This document shows, one piece after another, positions 24,190-24,285 of a stretch of 24,285 bases of DNA. The notes under the pieces were generated by a model. It was not told the origin of the DNA, did no database searches, and worked only from the letters and a program-made list of their open reading frames with translations. Origin of the DNA: JALOAT01 sp041687015 (GTDB taxonomy: Bacteria > Pseudomonadota > Gammaproteobacteria > Thiohalomonadales > Thiohalomonadaceae); NCBI GenBank assembly GCA_041687015.1, contig JAWLCT010000045.1, positions 1 to 24,285 of the forward strand, read 5' to 3'. Each line of letters starts with the position of its first letter. The stretch's first letter is position 1. The translations under genes were made by a program, and so were the position numbers.

Positions 24190-24268
24190 TGTAGGAGCCC
24201 AGTCCTCTGGGCGATAACGGCGGTGGTTTCAACCACCTGCGCAATCGCGGCCTGAGGCCGCTCCTACA
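24190..24268 (+). repeat. 79-bp hairpin-rich interspersed repeat, copy B
   Basis: Nearly identical to copy A in direct orientation, 29 bases downstream of it. The three internal stems are intact (CCCAG/CTGGG, GGTGGTT/AACCACC, GCGGCC/GGCCGC), as are the 9-bp terminal inverted repeats. Confidence 0.95.
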
Positions 24269-24285
24269 AAAAACGGCGCGTTGTG

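Overview
The window is a high-GC chromosomal segment of a sulfur-oxidising gammaproteobacterium, most like the Chromatiales/Ectothiorhodospiraceae. That placement is inferred from gene content and order; no rRNA or tRNA is present to test it. Its core is a complete oxidative-type dissimilatory sulfite reductase (dsr) cluster on the minus strand, running from 16741 down to 2887: dsrA-dsrB-dsrE-dsrF-dsrH-dsrC-dsrM-dsrK-dsrL-dsrJ-dsrO-dsrP, then a TrpD/YbiB-like gene, dsrN and dsrR. The presence of dsrEFH and dsrL and the absence of dsrD mark it as the sulfur-oxidation version. The expected pathway takes persulfide sulfur through DsrEFH to DsrC. DsrL and DsrAB then oxidise it to sulfite, and the membrane complex DsrMKJOP handles the DsrC disulfide/trisulfide state and quinone-linked electrons. 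DsrN probably amidates siroheme, and DsrR is an IscA-like helper. A NarX/NarL-like two-component pair (2757 to 467) follows dsrR on the same strand. An nfsB-type nitroreductase fragment (minus strand, truncated by the window edge) lies at the far left.

A 546-bp regulatory region (16742-17287) separates dsrA from a divergent plus-strand group. That group holds a 58-aa unknown protein, a 232-aa helical unknown protein, a Cas6/Cmx6-like RNase with no CRISPR array in the window, and a cysteine-less DsrC homologue of the RspA type with its own promoter and a strong terminator. This orphan Cas6-RspA group beside dsr is the most interesting part of the window. The dsr operon also carries an unusual number of strong intercistronic hairpins.

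Further right are a conserved unknown gene on the minus strand (20493 to 19462), a divergent unknown gene (20607-21188), and then the housekeeping run tmk-holB-pilZ-tatD.

Three copies of a 79-bp element with inverted ends and three internal hairpins lie near the two window ends: one at the left on the minus strand and two at the right on the plus strand. Two further inverted repeats built from a ~9-bp CACGGRG unit lie at 5679-5759 and 19285-19445.
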